Assembly: GCF_902506345.1 (NCBI RefSeq)
Contig: NZ_LR733413.1
Coordinates: 502,531-566,530 of the forward strand
Reading direction: 5' to 3'
Source: Flavobacterium sp. 9R
Lineage (GTDB): Bacteria > Bacteroidota > Bacteroidia > Flavobacteriales > Flavobacteriaceae
DNA length: 64,000 bases
Part shown: positions 10,001 to 19,779 of the stretch, piece after piece
Numbering within the stretch: the stretch's first letter is position 1
Layout of the letters: each line of letters begins with the position of its first letter
Translations under genes and position numbers: made by a program
The notes under the pieces: generated by a model
Databases searched by the model: none
Told to the model about the DNA's origin: nothing
What the model saw: only the letters and a program-made list of their open reading frames with translations

Positions 10001-10065
10001 CCGCTTCAAAAAATGAAACAAATAGGCTTGGTTGTAAGCCAAACATAATAGTAAAATTTGCATAT

Positions 10066-11262
10066 ATGAAAATTGTAATTATAAATTCAGGAAGTTCATC
10101 GATAAAGTATCAATTGATTGAAATGCCAGAACAAAAGGTAATTTGTAGTGGAATGATTGATCGAATTGGGTTGGATACTTCTAATTTGACCTACACCACA
10201 GCGACGAATAAAATTGTGGAGTCATTACCAATTGCCAATCATAAAGTGGGTTTGCAAAAAATTGCGCAGTTGTTGATGGATGAAAAAGTTGGGGTGATTC
10301 AGTCTACTTCAGAAATTAAAGCGGTTGGGCACAGAGTGGTGCACGGAGGAAGTTCTTTTTCGAATACGGTAGTAATTACAAACGAAGTAAAAGAGGAAAT
10401 CCGACAACTTTTTGAGTTGGCTCCGTTACACAATCCTGCTAATTTAGAAGGGATTATTGTGGCAGAACAAATTTTTGAATCGGCCAAACAAGTGGCGGTT
10501 TTTGATACGGCTTTCCATCAAACAATGCCAGTTGAGGCTTATAAATATCCTATTCCGAATTATTTATTGTCAGAACATAAAATTCGTGCTTACGGATTTC
10601 ACGGTACCAGCCACAAGTATGTTTCCGAAAAAGCCATTCAGTATTTAACGCAAACGGCCAACCATAAAGCTGACAAAATAGTTACGATTCATTTAGGAAA
10701 TGGATGTAGTATGACGGCTATAAAAGACGGAAAAAGTATAGACCACACGCTTGGTTTTGGACCTATGAACGGATTGATTATGGGAACTCGTAGCGGTGAT
10801 GTGGACCCATCGATAATTTTCTATTTGGTAAAATCTTTAGGCTACTCTACTGATGAAGTGAATGCGTTATTACAAAAGCAAAGTGGAATGCTAGGTTTGA
10901 CAGGCTATAGCGATTTGAGAGATATTGAAAGTAATGCCGAGGCAGGCAATAAGGAATGTCAGTTGGCACTCGCAATGAACGCCTATCGAATTAAAAAATT
11001 CATTGGTTCGTATGCCGCTGTTTTGAATGGTTTGGACGCTATTGTTTTTACAGCTGGTATTGGAGAGAATTCAGATTATATTCGTCGATTAGTATGTGCT
11101 GATATGGATTATTTTGGTCTTGAATTGGATTTAGAGAAAAACAGCATTCGCTCTAAAGAAATCAGAGAAATTAACACGCCAAGTTCTAAAACAAAAATAT
11201 TGGTGGTTCCAACCAATGAGGAAGTAGAGATTGCCAATCAGGTGTATGATTTGCTGAGCTAA
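10066..11262 (+). CDS. ackA: Acetate kinase
   Basis: Transfers phosphate between acetyl phosphate and ADP, making ATP and acetate; it is the partner of Pta. I start it at 10066, giving MKIVIINSGSSSIKYQL, the conserved N-terminus of the family. The open frame runs back to 9916 but that part is repeat-derived and non-conserved. The resulting 398 residues match the family length. Motifs include NSGSSSIKY (phosphate binding), HRVVHGG, FHGTSHKYVS, and GNGCSMTAIKDGKSIDHTLG with TRSGDVDPS. A perfect palindromic terminator follows. Confidence 0.96.
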   Translation: MKIVIINSGSSSIKYQLIEMPEQKVICSGMIDRIGLDTSNLTYTTATNKIVESLPIANHKVGLQKIAQLLMDEKVGVIQSTSEIKAVGHRVVHGGSSFSNTVVITNEVKEEIRQLFELAPLHNPANLEGIIVAEQIFESAKQVAVFDTAFHQTMPVEAYKYPIPNYLLSEHKIRAYGFHGTSHKYVSEKAIQYLTQTANHKADKIVTIHLGNGCSMTAIKDGKSIDHTLGFGPMNGLIMGTRSGDVDPSIIFYLVKSLGYSTDEVNALLQKQSGMLGLTGYSDLRDIESNAEAGNKECQLALAMNAYRIKKFIGSYAAVLNGLDAIVFTAGIGENSDYIRRLVCADMDYFGLELDLEKNSIRSKEIREINTPSSKTKILVVPTNEEVEIANQVYDLLS

Positions 11263-11333
11263 ATTGTGTCACATTGTAACAACAAGGAAATTGGTTAGAT
11301 AATCAAGAACAAATTCTACAATTCAATTATATT

Positions 11334-11363
11334 AAAAAAGCTTCTGAATTCAGAAGCTTTTTT
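11334..11363. terminator. Palindromic terminator after ackA
   Basis: The palindrome centres on GAATTC. The arms AAAAAGCTTCTG and CAGAAGCTTTTT make a 12-bp stem with T and A flanks, so it can act on either strand. It isolates ackA from the PUL regulator. Confidence 0.85.
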
Positions 11364-11401
11364 GTTTAAAACCTATTAAATTTGAGGATAAAATCACTAT
11401 T

Positions 11402-14146
11402 TTGAAAAAAGTACTTTCCCTTTTCTTATTACTGTTTGGTTTGTTTTGTCAATCGCAAGAATTACTTCCTTTCGTTGAGAATTATGATAAATCGAGTTAC
11501 AAAGGAGATAACCAAGTTTGGAGTGTAGTGCAGGGCCAAGATAAAGCCATGTACTTTGCTAACAATCATTACCTATTGCGTTACAACGGAGTTGTTTGGG
11601 AAAAATATCTTTTGCCCAACAAGACGATTATTCGTTCAATTTTTTCAGATGGAGATAGGATTTATTCTGGTTCGTATAAAGAGTTTGGTTATTGGAAAAG
11701 AAGTGGAGGTAAGATGTTCTATTTTTCAATTTCAAAGGGAAAAAATATTTTTTTTGAGAATGAAAACGAAGAAATCTGGAAAATTTTTAAAGTTAAAGAT
11801 GCCATTTATTTTCAATCCTTTAATCAAATTTATGTTTATGAAAAAGGTAGTGTGAAAAAAATCACTTTTCCTTATATGATTTCATATTGTTTCTTGATTG
11901 ATGGCGATATATTCGTGGCTACCGTAGAAAAAGGGATTTTCAAACTAGTTCAGAATCAATTGAAGGCTATCCCAGGATGGGATGTGCTAAAAAACAGTGT
12001 TGTACATGGTATTCAGAAAAGGGGTGAGGAACTGTTTATTTTTACTCAAAAACGGGGTGTATTTATTGCCAAAAACGAGAAATTAATTCCTTGGTCGCAT
12101 CCTCTGAACGAATTATTAAAAAATACGACCATAAATCTGGCTCAATTTGTTAGTAAGGATAGATTGATTATAGGTACTGGCTTGCGAGGGCTTTTTATTT
12201 ATGATTTTGCTAAAAAAACCTTTCAGAACATCAATAGGAAGAATGTTTTATTGAACAATTCTGTACTAAGTATTGGTGTTGATAACGAGAATGATTTGTG
12301 GTTAGGTCTTGATAATGGTATTTCGCACGTGGAAATCAATTCTCCCGTTTCTATATTATATGATAATTCTGGAGCTTTGGGTTCTGTTTATTCTGTGGTT
12401 AAGGCCACAGCATCTAGTTATCTTATTGCATCCAATCATGGTGTTTTTGAGTTTGAACAAAACAAGCTTAGTTTGCTTCCAAATACGCAAGGACAATCTT
12501 GGAATATATCCCCTATTCAGCAAGGTTTTATGATTGGTCATAATGATGGGACATTTTTATATCAATCATCTACTGGCCTATCCAAATTAAATGGAGTGAA
12601 TGGTGGATGGAATCTTGTAAAAAGTGCTGTCGATGCATCTTTTTTGCAAGCTACATATACTGGAATTTTGGTGTATCCCAATCCTAATAATTTGAAGGAA
12701 AGCAGGGTTATTCAGAAACTACTAAAACCGATTAAGTATTTAGCTCAAAATCGAAAAAATGAAATTTGGGCTGCTGATAATTATCGTGGTTTGTATTGCA
12801 TTCAATATGATGATAATTTTAAGACTCAAAAAATAGAAAACATTACGCAACAGTCTAAAATACAGAATGATTTTGGTGTCAAAATTTTTGATTTCAAAAA
12901 TGAATTGTTGTTTTTGATAAATAATTCTTGGTACACTTATAATTCATTGACAGGTTTACTGGAGATAAATGATTGGTTTCAGTCTAACTTTAAGAATGTT
13001 TCGGATGTTATTGCTATTGATGATAAGCAGTTTTTAATTATTAGAGATGGTATTTTGTATCATATCTTGGCAGAGGGAAATCAATTTAAATGGAATGTAA
13101 TTCAGGAGAAGTATTACAAAGGAAAATTGATTAATGACAATTTAAAAGTCTATAAAACTGGAAATAATTATTTGCTCAATTTAGATGATGGTTTTATTTC
13201 GCTACAATTTGCGTTCAATGATAAAACCAATGTTATTCCTAAAATTGAGGCATTCAGCAATCAATCTATTGTTAACGATGGAGGCAAAATTGACTTTAAT
13301 TCTGAGTTGAAGATAAGAGTCATATCTGGAATTTATGGGGTAAACAAGCCTCATTTGTTTTATAAAATCGATGAAGTGAATGATTTTGTTTCGTTAAAAG
13401 ACGGAGCCATTGTCTTAAACAACTTAAATAGTGGGTCACATACTGTTACCATTTACAATCATAATGGAGTTGGTTTTGGTGAGTTGTCGAGTTTTTCTTT
13501 TGTGGTAAAACAACCTTGGTATTTTTCATTTTGGATGATTTTGCTGTATTTGTTGGTTATTGGAATCATATTTTTCGTTTATTATAAATGGAATAAGTTA
13601 CGCTACATTCAAAAATTGAAATTACAAGAAGAGGCATTGAAACATCAAAATGAAATCCTTGAGATGGAACTTAAAGCCCAAAATGAGTTACAGTTTCAGG
13701 AGTATGAAAAGCATATTTTAGAATTAGAGCTTCAAACCAAATCCTCTGAAGTTGCTGGTAAATCCTTATCCATTGCCAAACAAACCGAAATGATGGAAAG
13801 TATTCAGAATATTTTAGATTCTGAATCGGATTTGAGTAAACTGAAGAATGAAATCAAGAAAGTAATCAAAATTAATTCAGTCAATAAGCATGAATGGGAA
13901 GCATTCGAAACCAACTTGAATCAAATACACAAAGAGTTTATTTCGAACTTGAGTAAACGATATCCAAATTTGACTCCAAAGGATATCAAACTCTGTATTT
14001 ATTTGAAAATGAACCTTTCTTCTAAGGAAATTGCACCTATGTTGAATATTTCTTTTAGAGGAGTAGAGCTTCATAGATACCGATTGCGAAAAAAACTGCA
14101 ACTATCACAAGAAGAAAATCTAACCAAATTTTTATTAACTATATAA
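11402..14146 (+). CDS. Membrane-spanning PUL regulator: propeller/Y_Y_Y sensor with LuxR-type HTH
   Basis: Probable transcriptional regulator of the adjacent PUL. It starts with TTG (no in-frame ATG is nearby) and gives MKKVLSLFLLLFGLFCQSQ, a Sec signal peptide. Residues about 25-620 are repeated propeller blades like two-component regulator propellers (for example ENDLWLGLDNGISHVE). A Y_Y_Y-like domain (about 630-700) and one transmembrane helix (about 705-730) follow. The cytosolic side holds a long charged coiled coil and a C-terminal helix-turn-helix (about 850-914, LTPKDIKLCIYLKMNLSSKEIAPMLN read in two parts). No histidine kinase, ATPase or receiver domain is present, so sensing and DNA binding sit in one chain. 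The inferred ligand is an oligosaccharide from the PUL substrate. Confidence 0.88.
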   Translation: MKKVLSLFLLLFGLFCQSQELLPFVENYDKSSYKGDNQVWSVVQGQDKAMYFANNHYLLRYNGVVWEKYLLPNKTIIRSIFSDGDRIYSGSYKEFGYWKRSGGKMFYFSISKGKNIFFENENEEIWKIFKVKDAIYFQSFNQIYVYEKGSVKKITFPYMISYCFLIDGDIFVATVEKGIFKLVQNQLKAIPGWDVLKNSVVHGIQKRGEELFIFTQKRGVFIAKNEKLIPWSHPLNELLKNTTINLAQFVSKDRLIIGTGLRGLFIYDFAKKTFQNINRKNVLLNNSVLSIGVDNENDLWLGLDNGISHVEINSPVSILYDNSGALGSVYSVVKATASSYLIASNHGVFEFEQNKLSLLPNTQGQSWNISPIQQGFMIGHNDGTFLYQSSTGLSKLNGVNGGWNLVKSAVDASFLQATYTGILVYPNPNNLKESRVIQKLLKPIKYLAQNRKNEIWAADNYRGLYCIQYDDNFKTQKIENITQQSKIQNDFGVKIFDFKNELLFLINNSWYTYNSLTGLLEINDWFQSNFKNVSDVIAIDDKQFLIIRDGILYHILAEGNQFKWNVIQEKYYKGKLINDNLKVYKTGNNYLLNLDDGFISLQFAFNDKTNVIPKIEAFSNQSIVNDGGKIDFNSELKIRVISGIYGVNKPHLFYKIDEVNDFVSLKDGAIVLNNLNSGSHTVTIYNHNGVGFGELSSFSFVVKQPWYFSFWMILLYLLVIGIIFFVYYKWNKLRYIQKLKLQEEALKHQNEILEMELKAQNELQFQEYEKHILELELQTKSSEVAGKSLSIAKQTEMMESIQNILDSESDLSKLKNEIKKVIKINSVNKHEWEAFETNLNQIHKEFISNLSKRYPNLTPKDIKLCIYLKMNLSSKEIAPMLNISFRGVELHRYRLRKKLQLSQEENLTKFLLTI

Positions 14147-14204
14147 AAAAAACAAGTATTATTTATCAAATTCTTATTGATTGTAAAGCTTTATTGAATC
14201 GCCA

Positions 14205-14226
14205 TACTACATCATTACTACATCAT
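14205..14226 (+). repeat. Perfect tandem direct repeat (2 x TACTACATCAT)
   Basis: Two head-to-tail copies of the 11-mer TACTACATCAT sit in the intergenic region between the regulator gene and susC. Inverted versions occur at 14301-14319: ATGATGTAGTT (10 of 11) followed by a poorer copy (8 of 11). The arrangement could bind a dimeric regulator or form a large stem-loop. Confidence 0.7.
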
Positions 14227-14300
14227 ATTGCGTTTCTAATGTTGATTTTATTTTTATTAAAGTGTTGTATTTGTGTGTATTAAGTGTTTTTTTGTTTTGT

Positions 14301-14319
14301 ATGATGTAGTTGTGTAGTA
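14301..14319 (-). repeat. Inverted copies of the TACTACATCAT repeat
   Basis: ATGATGTAGT at 14301-14310 is the exact reverse complement of ACTACATCAT. GTGTAGTA follows directly as a degenerate second copy. Together they mirror the tandem repeat about 75 bp upstream. Confidence 0.6.
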
Positions 14320-14334
14320 CTCTAACAACTCAAC

Positions 14335-14346
14335 TACAACGTTGTA
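14335..14346. promoter_or_regulatory. 12-bp palindrome, likely operator upstream of susC
   Basis: TACAACGTTGTA is a perfect palindrome whose end lies 6 bp before the -7 element, covering much of the space where RNA polymerase would contact the -33 region. This placement fits an activator site at a promoter that lacks a -33 element, but binding is inferred. Confidence 0.5.
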
Positions 14347-14352
14347 ATTGAC

Positions 14353-14360
14353 TAATTTTG
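14353..14360 (+). promoter_or_regulatory. Candidate -7 element of the susC promoter
   Basis: TAATTTTG matches TAnnTTTG exactly and lies 28 bases before the chosen susC ATG. No TTG is found at -33 spacing, as expected for a regulator-dependent promoter. Confidence 0.5.
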
Positions 14361-14388
14361 GTTGACAACTTTAACCAATTACAATCTT

Positions 14389-17388
14389 ATGAGAAATTTT
14401 ATTTTTAGTTTATTAACATTCCTTTTGCTGCCAGCATACCTGCATGCGCAGTCTATAAAAGGTCAAATACAAGATAGTAAAGGTGTAGGGATTCCAGGAG
14501 CAATTGTTGTAGCTTCGACTTCTAATACATCTACTGATGCTGATTTTGATGGAAATTTTGCGATTAAAGCCAAAGAAGGCGAATCATTAAAGATTTCTAT
14601 GTTAGGTTTTAACTCGATAACTGTAAAGGCTTCTTCGGGTTTTATGAAAATTACTTTGTACGAGTCTGATGATACCGTTTTGAAAGATGTTATCGTCATA
14701 GGTTACGGTACCCGTAAAAAGATAGATAACACAACAGCTATTTCTTCCATTAAATCCGAAGAAATAACTAAGACGAAAGTACTTAATGCTTCACAAGCAA
14801 TTCAGGGAAAAGCGGCGGGCGTTCAGGTGATTTCATCAGATTTACCAGGAAGCTCTCCTTCTGTTGTAATTAGAGGGCTTGGAACTGCACTTGGAGGAAG
14901 AACTCCTTTGTATGTAGTGGATGGTATGCCAACCGAAAACATTAATAATATCAATACCAATGATATTACTTCGTATGAAATTTTAAAAGATGCCTCTTCA
15001 CTTGCTATTTACGGAACCAGAGCAGCAAATGGTGTAATTATTATAACCACCAAAAAAGGGAAAGGGGATCAGGTAACTGTAGAACTTGAAAATTTCACCG
15101 GATTTAGAACTACACTCAAGAAGGTAAAAATGGCGGGTAGTAATAAATATGCTCATTATTCAAATGTGGCATTACAGTCTACTACCTTTTCGCAGGATCA
15201 ACCAGTAAACACAGATTGGTTTGATGCCATAACTAGAACAGGAACTTACTCTCAAAATAACGTTTCGATATTAGGTTCATCAGAAACGGTGAAATACTTT
15301 TTTAGTGCAGGAAACTATAGTGAAAAAGGAATTTTGAATGGATTGGACTACAGCCGAACTACTTTTAGAAACAATAATGAATACAAGATTTCTAAGAAAT
15401 TAACGGTAAATCAAAACTTTAGTTTTACATCAGCAAATGCCTCTCCTAAACCATTGAGTGCTTTTACTAATGCTTATAAACAATCACCAATTGTCCCTGT
15501 TCGTTTTGCTAATGGACAATACGGTGTGTCTTTTGTTGGTGCTGATGGTTTTGCTGCTCCATCTGGGTCTTCTTTTAACAATGTTGGGAATCCTGTGGCA
15601 CAATTGGACTTTTTTAACGAAGAACAACGTAGCGTAACTTTACAAGGAGGTTTAAAATTAGATTATGAAATAATCAAACCTTTAAAGTTTACTTCACAGT
15701 TTAATGGGGAATATTATACTTGGAAACAGTATAATTATGAAGACACTAAAAACATTTGGCTAGCAGCTGATCCTACTAGAATTGCATCTGCTTATCCAGC
15801 TACTTCAAACATTAATTTATTGACAAAAGGAAGGGAGCAATATTTTAATTGGAATTTAATGAACTATTTTACTTTCAGTAAAGTGTTTAGTGATATTCAT
15901 GATTTAGAAGTTACGGCTGGTATGGAGGCTTCTGTTAAAGGGTCTCGTGAAAAATTGACTGTTGTTCGAAAAAACGTAAATCAAGATGAAAATTATTGGG
16001 CACTTAATGGTGTTGAAAATGCTGCAAACGTTATTAGTTATAGAGATGAGATGTTCAATCAAACTCGTTTAGCTTCTTATTTTGGTCGTTTTCAATATAA
16101 ATTAATGGATAAATATTTGTTTACTGGAACGATAAGACGTGATGGCTCTTCTAATTTTGGTAAAGATTATCGTTGGGGAACATTTCCAGCATTTGGTTTA
16201 GGCTGGGTTGTAACTAAGGAAAATTTTATGGCCGATGTTAAAGCGATTAACGTATTGAAAATCAGAGGTGGTTGGGGTAAATTAGGAAACCAAAATGTGC
16301 CATTAAACAACCAAGCGTACTCCTCAGGATTGAATACGTATTTAGGAGGTTCAATTTTGAATGAAGGAACAACTATTAATTCACAAATTGACCCAAGTTT
16401 ATCATGGGAAATCACTCAAGAGGCATCTGCAGGTATTGACATAGAAATGTTGGATAACCGCTTGAAGGGAACTTTTGACGTGTATGATAAGAATACTACC
16501 AATGTAATTTTGAATGCAAAACCTTATGCAACTTCAGGAATTAGTGTTGCTTCACCAGCACATGTAGGTGAAGTATCAAACAAGGGGTATGAAGTTTCTT
16601 TGAGATGGGATGATAAAATATCTGATGATATGACCTATTGGATTGGAGGGAATTTTTCTCAAAACACCAATAAACTAAAAGGGTTAAAAGATGTTACACT
16701 ATCTCAAATCGTAGGTGGAAATTTAGGTAACGGACAAAATACAAAGTTGTTAGACAATACCTCTGTTGGACAACCTTTAGGAAGTTTCTTTATGTATGAA
16801 TATGCAGGATTTGATCCTACAAATGGAAAAATGTTATACTATACTGCTGCAGGAAACCAAGTTACTCAAGATGCTTTAGCAGAAACGGACAAGAAATATG
16901 TAGGTTCTATTTTGCCAAAATCAAATTTTGGTGTCTCATTGGGTATAACTTACCAAAACTGGGACTTCTCCGTAGATGGTTATGGTACAGCTGGTGCTAA
17001 AGTATACAATGGTAAAAAAGCGCAACGTTTTTCTGGAGAGAATATAGAAGAGTCCTTGGCTACTAATTTCTGGACTGTAAATAACACATCTGCCAGTACA
17101 ATGGCTCCTTTCAATCAAGTGCCAGTAGCCTCTACTTATTATCTTGAGTCCGGTGATTTTTTTAGAATTAACAACATTACTTTGGGATACAAACTACCAA
17201 TTCAAAGTAAATTAATTAGTGCTTGCAGATTGTATGTAAACATGATTAACCCCTTCATTTTTCAAAAATTCTCTGGCTTTTCTCCTGAGCTAAACGGAAA
17301 TGGTGATCCTTATGGAACACAAGGTGTAGAATTGGATGCATATCCAACGTTGAGATCTTTCGTTATTGGAGCTAATTTAAAATTTTAA
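14389..17388 (+). CDS. SusC-like TonB-dependent outer-membrane transporter
   Basis: Imports oligosaccharides across the outer membrane using TonB energy, with SusD as lid. I start at the ATG at 14389 (MRNFIFSLLTFLLLPAYLHAQ, signal peptide) rather than at the TTG at 14362. After the signal comes a carboxypeptidase-regulatory-like domain (GQIQDSKGVGIPGAIV...), then the plug (GYGTRKK, LYVVDGMPTENIN, EILKDASSLAIYGTRAANG), then a 22-strand-type barrel ending in the aromatic residue of VIGANLKF. About 999 residues, normal for the family. susD follows after 4 bp. Confidence 0.95.
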   Translation: MRNFIFSLLTFLLLPAYLHAQSIKGQIQDSKGVGIPGAIVVASTSNTSTDADFDGNFAIKAKEGESLKISMLGFNSITVKASSGFMKITLYESDDTVLKDVIVIGYGTRKKIDNTTAISSIKSEEITKTKVLNASQAIQGKAAGVQVISSDLPGSSPSVVIRGLGTALGGRTPLYVVDGMPTENINNINTNDITSYEILKDASSLAIYGTRAANGVIIITTKKGKGDQVTVELENFTGFRTTLKKVKMAGSNKYAHYSNVALQSTTFSQDQPVNTDWFDAITRTGTYSQNNVSILGSSETVKYFFSAGNYSEKGILNGLDYSRTTFRNNNEYKISKKLTVNQNFSFTSANASPKPLSAFTNAYKQSPIVPVRFANGQYGVSFVGADGFAAPSGSSFNNVGNPVAQLDFFNEEQRSVTLQGGLKLDYEIIKPLKFTSQFNGEYYTWKQYNYEDTKNIWLAADPTRIASAYPATSNINLLTKGREQYFNWNLMNYFTFSKVFSDIHDLEVTAGMEASVKGSREKLTVVRKNVNQDENYWALNGVENAANVISYRDEMFNQTRLASYFGRFQYKLMDKYLFTGTIRRDGSSNFGKDYRWGTFPAFGLGWVVTKENFMADVKAINVLKIRGGWGKLGNQNVPLNNQAYSSGLNTYLGGSILNEGTTINSQIDPSLSWEITQEASAGIDIEMLDNRLKGTFDVYDKNTTNVILNAKPYATSGISVASPAHVGEVSNKGYEVSLRWDDKISDDMTYWIGGNFSQNTNKLKGLKDVTLSQIVGGNLGNGQNTKLLDNTSVGQPLGSFFMYEYAGFDPTNGKMLYYTAAGNQVTQDALAETDKKYVGSILPKSNFGVSLGITYQNWDFSVDGYGTAGAKVYNGKKAQRFSGENIEESLATNFWTVNNTSASTMAPFNQVPVASTYYLESGDFFRINNITLGYKLPIQSKLISACRLYVNMINPFIFQKFSGFSPELNGNGDPYGTQGVELDAYPTLRSFVIGANLKF

Positions 17389-17392
17389 TAGT

Positions 17393-18847
17393 ATGAAAAA
17401 GATATATATATCCCTATTCGCCTTATCGGTAGTTTTTTTTACTGGTTGTGCTGATGATTTTTTAGATGTAGATCAAACAGAATCTATCTCTACTAAAGAC
17501 ATTGAATTGTTTAATAATGATGCAGGAGCTTCCTCATTTGTAACATCTATTTATAGTAAATTCTTAGATTGGGACATGACTTCTTTCGGTTGGATTGGTT
17601 TGTCTAGTATCACTTCTGATGATGCTGACAAAGGATCTTCACCAGGGGATACAGGAACCGATAAAGATATTTTGGATGCGTTGACTTACAACCCAACAAC
17701 TCCTTCTGTTGAGAGTGTTTTTAATGCCAATTATGACGGTATAAATAGATGTAATCAAGCTCTAAATATTCTTCCTAAGTTGACAAAAGCAGACGCTAAT
17801 TTGCGTAATCGATTGATGGGTGAGGCGAAGTTTTTGAGAGCCTTCATGTATTTTACCTTAGTAAAATGTTATGGAGGAGTTCCAATAGTAGATCGTCTGC
17901 CTAATCCTTCTTCTACAGAGGATAGAGAAATGTTGTTAACACGCAAAACTGCGTCTGAAGTTTATGCTTTCATAGAAACTGATTTGATTGATGCGATTGC
18001 AGCTTTACCAGAGAAGTCTGCTTATGCAGCCAATGAAAAAGCAAGGGCTTCCAAAGGAGCTGCCTATGCATTATTAGCCAAAGTAAATCTGTACCAGAAA
18101 AATTGGCAAAAAGTTGTAGACAATTGTAATGCAGTTACTGGTTATTCATTGGCTCCTGATTATGCAACGATGTTTCGCCTAGCAGGTGAGAATGATGCTG
18201 AATCTATTTTCGAAATCCAAGGAGTTGGTTCAATTCCAGCCAGAGGTATTCAGGGTTATTCAAACACTCAAGGCGCCCGTGGTGCTGGAGGTTGGGGTTG
18301 GGGATTCAATACACCTTCGCAAAGTTTGGTAGATGCCTATGAGGCAGGTGATGTTAGAAAAAATGCGACTATTATCTTCAGAGGAACTACTTTGTATGAC
18401 GGAAGAATAATTCCAAACACAGTAGAAAACCCACGATACAACTACAAAGCTTATTCTTCGAATTTTACAGATGCTTGGGAAACAGATGCTAACATCAAGT
18501 ACTTGCGTTTTGCTGAAGTGCTGTTGATGAAAGCTGAAGCGTTGAACGAATTAGGACAAACCAGTGCAGCGATTCCGTTGTTGAATCAGATAAGAAACAG
18601 AGCTGGATTGGCGAATACTACGGCGCTTTCTCAAGCCGATGTAAGACGTGCCATTTGGAAAGAAAGAAGAGTAGAAATGGCTTTTGAACACGATAGATTT
18701 TTTGATGTGGTTCGCACAGGACAAGCTGTTGCAGCTTTTGCCGCTGATGGAAAAACTTTCGTAGCAGGAAAACACGAATTGTTTCCTATTCCGCAATCTT
18801 TCATCAGACAAGCCGCTGGATTATCTAGTCAAAATCCAAATTATTAA
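17393..18847 (+). CDS. SusD-like surface glycan-binding lipoprotein
   Basis: Outer-membrane lipoprotein that captures glycan and caps the SusC channel. The lipobox FFTGC (near residue 19) is followed by ADDFLDVDQTES, the typical SusD start. The central TPR-like helices include GEAKFLRAFMYFTLVKCYGGVPI. The C-terminal part has AIWKERRVEMAFEHDRFFDVVRTG and the closing phrase HELFPIPQSFI...NPNY, both diagnostic for RagB/SusD. At 484 residues it has normal length. It is surely cotranscribed with susC. Confidence 0.95.
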   Translation: MKKIYISLFALSVVFFTGCADDFLDVDQTESISTKDIELFNNDAGASSFVTSIYSKFLDWDMTSFGWIGLSSITSDDADKGSSPGDTGTDKDILDALTYNPTTPSVESVFNANYDGINRCNQALNILPKLTKADANLRNRLMGEAKFLRAFMYFTLVKCYGGVPIVDRLPNPSSTEDREMLLTRKTASEVYAFIETDLIDAIAALPEKSAYAANEKARASKGAAYALLAKVNLYQKNWQKVVDNCNAVTGYSLAPDYATMFRLAGENDAESIFEIQGVGSIPARGIQGYSNTQGARGAGGWGWGFNTPSQSLVDAYEAGDVRKNATIIFRGTTLYDGRIIPNTVENPRYNYKAYSSNFTDAWETDANIKYLRFAEVLLMKAEALNELGQTSAAIPLLNQIRNRAGLANTTALSQADVRRAIWKERRVEMAFEHDRFFDVVRTGQAVAAFAADGKTFVAGKHELFPIPQSFIRQAAGLSSQNPNY

Positions 18848-18864
18848 TCATTAATCGTATCAAA

Positions 18865-19764
18865 ATGAAAATAAATAAATCGATATTCTTAGGTGCTATG
18901 GCGGCTGTAATTCCTTTTTTTACTGCTTGTGAAGATAGTATTGACAAAGTAAATAATCCCATACCATACGAATCTATTGGTGGATATGAAAGTTCAGATG
19001 ATGTTGCAGCCTCACATTTGGTTTCCAAACTTAGTTTTGATGGAGATATTACTGATGCTAAAAATGGTATTACAAATGGGGTAGGAACTAATGTAACTTA
19101 TGAAGAAGGGATTAAAGGACAAGCTTATAAAGGTTCTCCAACATCTTTTATTGCTTATGGTTCTGTTGCTAATCCAATTATAGGTCTTAAGAATATTTCT
19201 GTTGCTATGTGGATTAAGACAGAGCCACATACAGGAGGGGCACAATCTTTATTTATGCTTCCGAAGAAAACAGATTTTTGGGGTAATATTTTTACTTTAA
19301 TTGAAGGTACTGGCCCAGCAACGACGATGCTGGTTAAAAACCATATTCAAAAAGATGTAACTCCAAGTATTCCTTGGTCAGGTCAGTTTATAGAGCACGG
19401 AGGAAGTAATGTTTTGAAGAATATGTTTGGAACATGGAAACATATTGTATGGACCTATAACGCAACAAATTCTACCTACAGTATGTTTATTGATGGTCAA
19501 AAATTAGATTTACCTGCTTCAATTGCAAAACGCTATGCAAGTGATCCAGCAACAGGTGGGGTTGGTTTTGGTGAATTAGCTAATTCTGAAGTTTCTAAAT
19601 TTATCATTGGAGGATATCAACAACATTTAGGAGCTCCTTGGAGTGCTCCTGATGGATGGATGCTACATTACACAGGGTTAATGGATGAATTTAGAATCTA
19701 TGATATTGCATTAGAAGACAACGAAGTTACAGCGCTCTACAAGTTAGAAAAAGATAAAAGATAA
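18865..19764 (+). CDS. LamG-domain surface lipoprotein (probable glycan-binding protein)
   Basis: A 299-residue lipoprotein (lipobox FFTAC near residue 20, then EDSIDKV). After a short linker it consists of one laminin-G/concanavalin-like jelly roll, recognisable by ISVAMWIKTE, GTWKHIVWTYNATNSTYSMFIDGQ and the closing GLMDEFRIYDIALEDNEVTALYKLE. It stands where SusE/SusF-type surface binding proteins usually stand, 17 bp after susD, so it probably increases glycan capture. No catalytic role is suggested by the sequence. Confidence 0.85.
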   Translation: MKINKSIFLGAMAAVIPFFTACEDSIDKVNNPIPYESIGGYESSDDVAASHLVSKLSFDGDITDAKNGITNGVGTNVTYEEGIKGQAYKGSPTSFIAYGSVANPIIGLKNISVAMWIKTEPHTGGAQSLFMLPKKTDFWGNIFTLIEGTGPATTMLVKNHIQKDVTPSIPWSGQFIEHGGSNVLKNMFGTWKHIVWTYNATNSTYSMFIDGQKLDLPASIAKRYASDPATGGVGFGELANSEVSKFIIGGYQQHLGAPWSAPDGWMLHYTGLMDEFRIYDIALEDNEVTALYKLEKDKR

Positions 19765-19779
19765 GTGATGCTTTTCAAT

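Noticed and set aside
9916..10065. N-terminal 50-residue extension of acetate kinase
   Set aside because: It is encoded by the dispersed repeat and promoter region; the family N-terminus MKIVIINSGSSS begins at 10066.
14205..14226. CRISPR-like repeat
   Set aside because: There are only two adjacent 11-mers without spacers; no array and no cas genes are present.
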